Below, one piece after another: positions 5,898 through 7,164 of a DNA stretch of 7,164 nucleotides. The first letter of the stretch is position 1. Every line of letters begins with the position of its first letter. A program made the position numbers and the translations under genes. The DNA comes from Dehalococcoidia bacterium (GTDB taxonomy: Bacteria > Chloroflexota > Dehalococcoidia > UBA2979). Under the pieces are notes generated by a model that was given only the letters and a program-made list of their open reading frames with translations, had not been told where the DNA came from and searched no databases. Location: contig JASLOV010000065.1 of NCBI GenBank assembly GCA_030745285.1, forward strand, positions 1 to 7,164, read 5' to 3'.

Positions 5898-6770
5898 TCA
5901 GACGACGAGCACCGCGAGCATCTCGTCGACGCCGCGTTCTTTGACCATCGAGCGCTCGCTCGCGGCTCGCAGCCGATCCTGCATCGGCACGCCGTCGGGC
6001 TTTCGGTAGAGCTCGCCGACGGGGACGCGCCCGTGGCGCGCATGCTCCAGCGCGGCCATGTAGTCCGTCGCGTCATGGTCGTCCGGCAACGGGTAAGCGA
6101 CCGGCTCGACGCCCCGCTTCGGGTCGCCCTTCAGTGCGGCGTAGGTGTCGTTGAAGTAGGTGCACGGCGACTTGATGTGAACGATGGAGAAGCCGCGGAA
6201 GTCCATCGCCGCGCCGATGAAGGCGGCGACGTCCTTTGGCCGCGAGGAGATCGCGGAGGTGATGTGCGGCACACCGCTGGCGAGGTAGAGTTCCAGCGGG
6301 TTCACGGGCTCGTCGAGTTTGCCGGCGGGTGTCGTCGTCGTCACCTGGCCGACAAGGCTGGTGGGTGATGCCTGGCCCTTGGTCAGGCCATAGATGCCGT
6401 TGTCCATCACCACCGCGGTGATGTCCAGGTTGCGTCGCGCCTGGGGGCCAATATGCTCGCCGCCGATGCTGAGGAAGTCCCCGTCGCCGGCGACGACGAC
6501 GACGTTCAGTTCCGGCCGCCCGGCCTTCACGCCGAAGGCGATCGGGAGCGACCGCCCGTGGATACCGTGGATGCCGAACGGCTGCGGCCCGTCCTGCAGA
6601 TGCACGAGGTTGCCGGAGCAGCCGATGCCTGCCACGACGACGGTGTTCTCGATCGGTTCGTTGAGCCGTTCGGCGCGGTCGGCCAGGGCGATCTCGAAGG
6701 CGCGCACGACGCCGAAATCCCCGCAACCGGGACACCACTTGAAGTCGTAGTCCGGGTTGCGCTTCGTCAT
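5898..6770 (-). CDS. korB: 2-oxoacid:ferredoxin oxidoreductase, beta subunit
   Basis: This 290-residue thiamine pyrophosphate-binding beta subunit oxidatively decarboxylates a 2-oxoacid to its acyl-CoA and reduces ferredoxin. It works in the cytoplasm with the alpha subunit encoded just upstream. The four cysteines expected to hold the [4Fe-4S] cluster are present: C13 and C16 (WCPGCG), C51 (GIGCSG) and C203 (SPCTYFN). The TPP/magnesium motif is GDGD (95-98) followed by MDNGIYGLTKGQ (122-133). The length is usual for bacterial KorB. Its ATG overlaps the korA stop as ATGA, and GAGGAAG (6782-6788) lies eleven bases upstream. Substrate choice (2-oxoglutarate, pyruvate or branched-chain oxoacid) cannot be read with confidence, so korB is used in the general family sense. 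No separate gamma or delta ferredoxin-like subunit is seen downstream. Confidence 0.93.
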   Translation of the reverse strand: MTKRNPDYDFKWCPGCGDFGVVRAFEIALADRAERLNEPIENTVVVAGIGCSGNLVHLQDGPQPFGIHGIHGRSLPIAFGVKAGRPELNVVVVAGDGDFLSIGGEHIGPQARRNLDITAVVMDNGIYGLTKGQASPTSLVGQVTTTTPAGKLDEPVNPLELYLASGVPHITSAISSRPKDVAAFIGAAMDFRGFSIVHIKSPCTYFNDTYAALKGDPKRGVEPVAYPLPDDHDATDYMAALEHARHGRVPVGELYRKPDGVPMQDRLRAASERSMVKERGVDEMLAVLVV

Positions 6771-7164
6771 ACCGTCGCCAGCTTCCTCAGGCCCGTGCTC
6801 AGCCGTTCGAGCAGCACCCGTTCGAGGTGGTGCTCCTTGAACGGCAGGCCCGTGTACTGGGTGATCGAGTGCGCGTTCACGCCCATGCCGCGCAGTACCT
6901 GCGAGAACTGCCCGAGGTAGTTCAGCTCCGGCACGAGCACCAGATCCTTGGAGCGCAGCTCATGCAGCAGGGCAGGGGGGAGCGGGTTGAGGTACATCGT
7001 GTAGTACCAGGCCAGGTTCTGACCCTGCTCGCGCAACGCGCGGTAGGCGGCGAGGGTGGGTCCCTTTGAGCCGCCCCACGGCATCACGGCGACGGGCCGC
7101 TCCGTGTTCGTCGACTCGAAGGTGCCGTCTTTGAGCAGGTCCAGCTTGCTGAACCGTCGCTCGG
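6767..7164 (-). CDS. korA: 2-oxoacid:ferredoxin oxidoreductase, alpha subunit, C-terminal part (partial)
   Basis: The last 131 or so residues of the alpha subunit are present, and the frame is open through the right window edge, so the true start lies outside. An in-frame GTG at 7085-7087 is internal: the codons before it continue a normal KorA sequence (FSKLDLLKDGTFES). The segment holds the C-terminal family pattern: VMPWGGSKGPTLAAYRAL (the GSxKGP loop), then LNPLPPALLHEL, then VLVPELNYLGQFSQVLR, and finally ITQYTGLPF. In other KorA proteins this domain follows the pyrimidine-binding domain and helps bind coenzyme A and form the dimer. The stop codon overlaps the korB start by four bases, as expected for an obligate two-subunit enzyme. 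Whether the fused N-terminal gamma domain of KorA is present cannot be seen. Confidence 0.9.
   Translation of the reverse strand, partial: ERRFSKLDLLKDGTFESTNTERPVAVMPWGGSKGPTLAAYRALREQGQNLAWYYTMYLNPLPPALLHELRSKDLVLVPELNYLGQFSQVLRGMGVNAHSITQYTGLPFKEHHLERVLLERLSTGLRKLATV

Noticed and set aside
5468..6076. Leftward frame of 202 codons spanning the korB end and the pterin synthase
   Set aside because: It is the neighbouring frame of two clearly identified genes and is rich in Arg without any motif.
6073..6738. Leftward frame of 221 codons inside korB
   Set aside because: It is an Arg-rich shadow of korB, which carries all family motifs in its own frame.
7085..7087. GTG as the start of a short 106-residue protein
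   Set aside because: The same frame continues upstream to the window edge with KorA-like sequence, so the codon is an internal Val.

Overview
The window is GC-rich, densely packed bacterial DNA. Overlapping start/stop codons and a mix of ATG and GTG starts suggest a free-living bacterium. A KorAB-type ferredoxin oxidoreductase and a very large double-FtsX permease with big extracytoplasmic domains would fit Chloroflexota or a related high-GC lineage. That assignment is an inference; no phylogenetic marker is present.

Layout. At the extreme left, the first 15 codons of a leftward gene are visible behind a strong Shine-Dalgarno sequence (1-47). A 141-bp divergent spacer (48-188) separates it from a rightward gene for a 1175-residue ABC transporter permease (189-3716). 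That gene ends on CTAG, which also holds the stop codon of the leftward gene coming from the right, so the two transcription units meet with no spacer.

Everything from 3713 to 7164 is leftward. In transcription order it contains: the 3' part of a 2-oxoacid:ferredoxin oxidoreductase alpha subunit (korA-like); the complete beta subunit (korB-like, 4-bp overlap); a 6-pyruvoyltetrahydropterin synthase/QueD-family protein 23 bp later; a 97-bp break holding a good sigma70-like promoter; a cysteine-rich putative zinc protein of 181 residues; and two small membrane-anchored proteins whose extracytoplasmic domains resemble each other, the last two coupled by a GTGA overlap.

Function. KorAB couples oxidative decarboxylation of a 2-oxoacid to ferredoxin reduction, using thiamine pyrophosphate and a [4Fe-4S] cluster whose four beta-subunit cysteines are all visible. 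The pterin enzyme has Glu where the queuosine enzyme QueD has its catalytic Cys region, which points to the PTPS-III type that can replace dihydroneopterin aldolase in folate synthesis. The three downstream genes have no recognised function; they form the least explained part of the window. The permease has no ATPase partner in view. No RNA genes, CRISPR arrays or mobile elements were seen, and there is no gene-free stretch above 300 bases.
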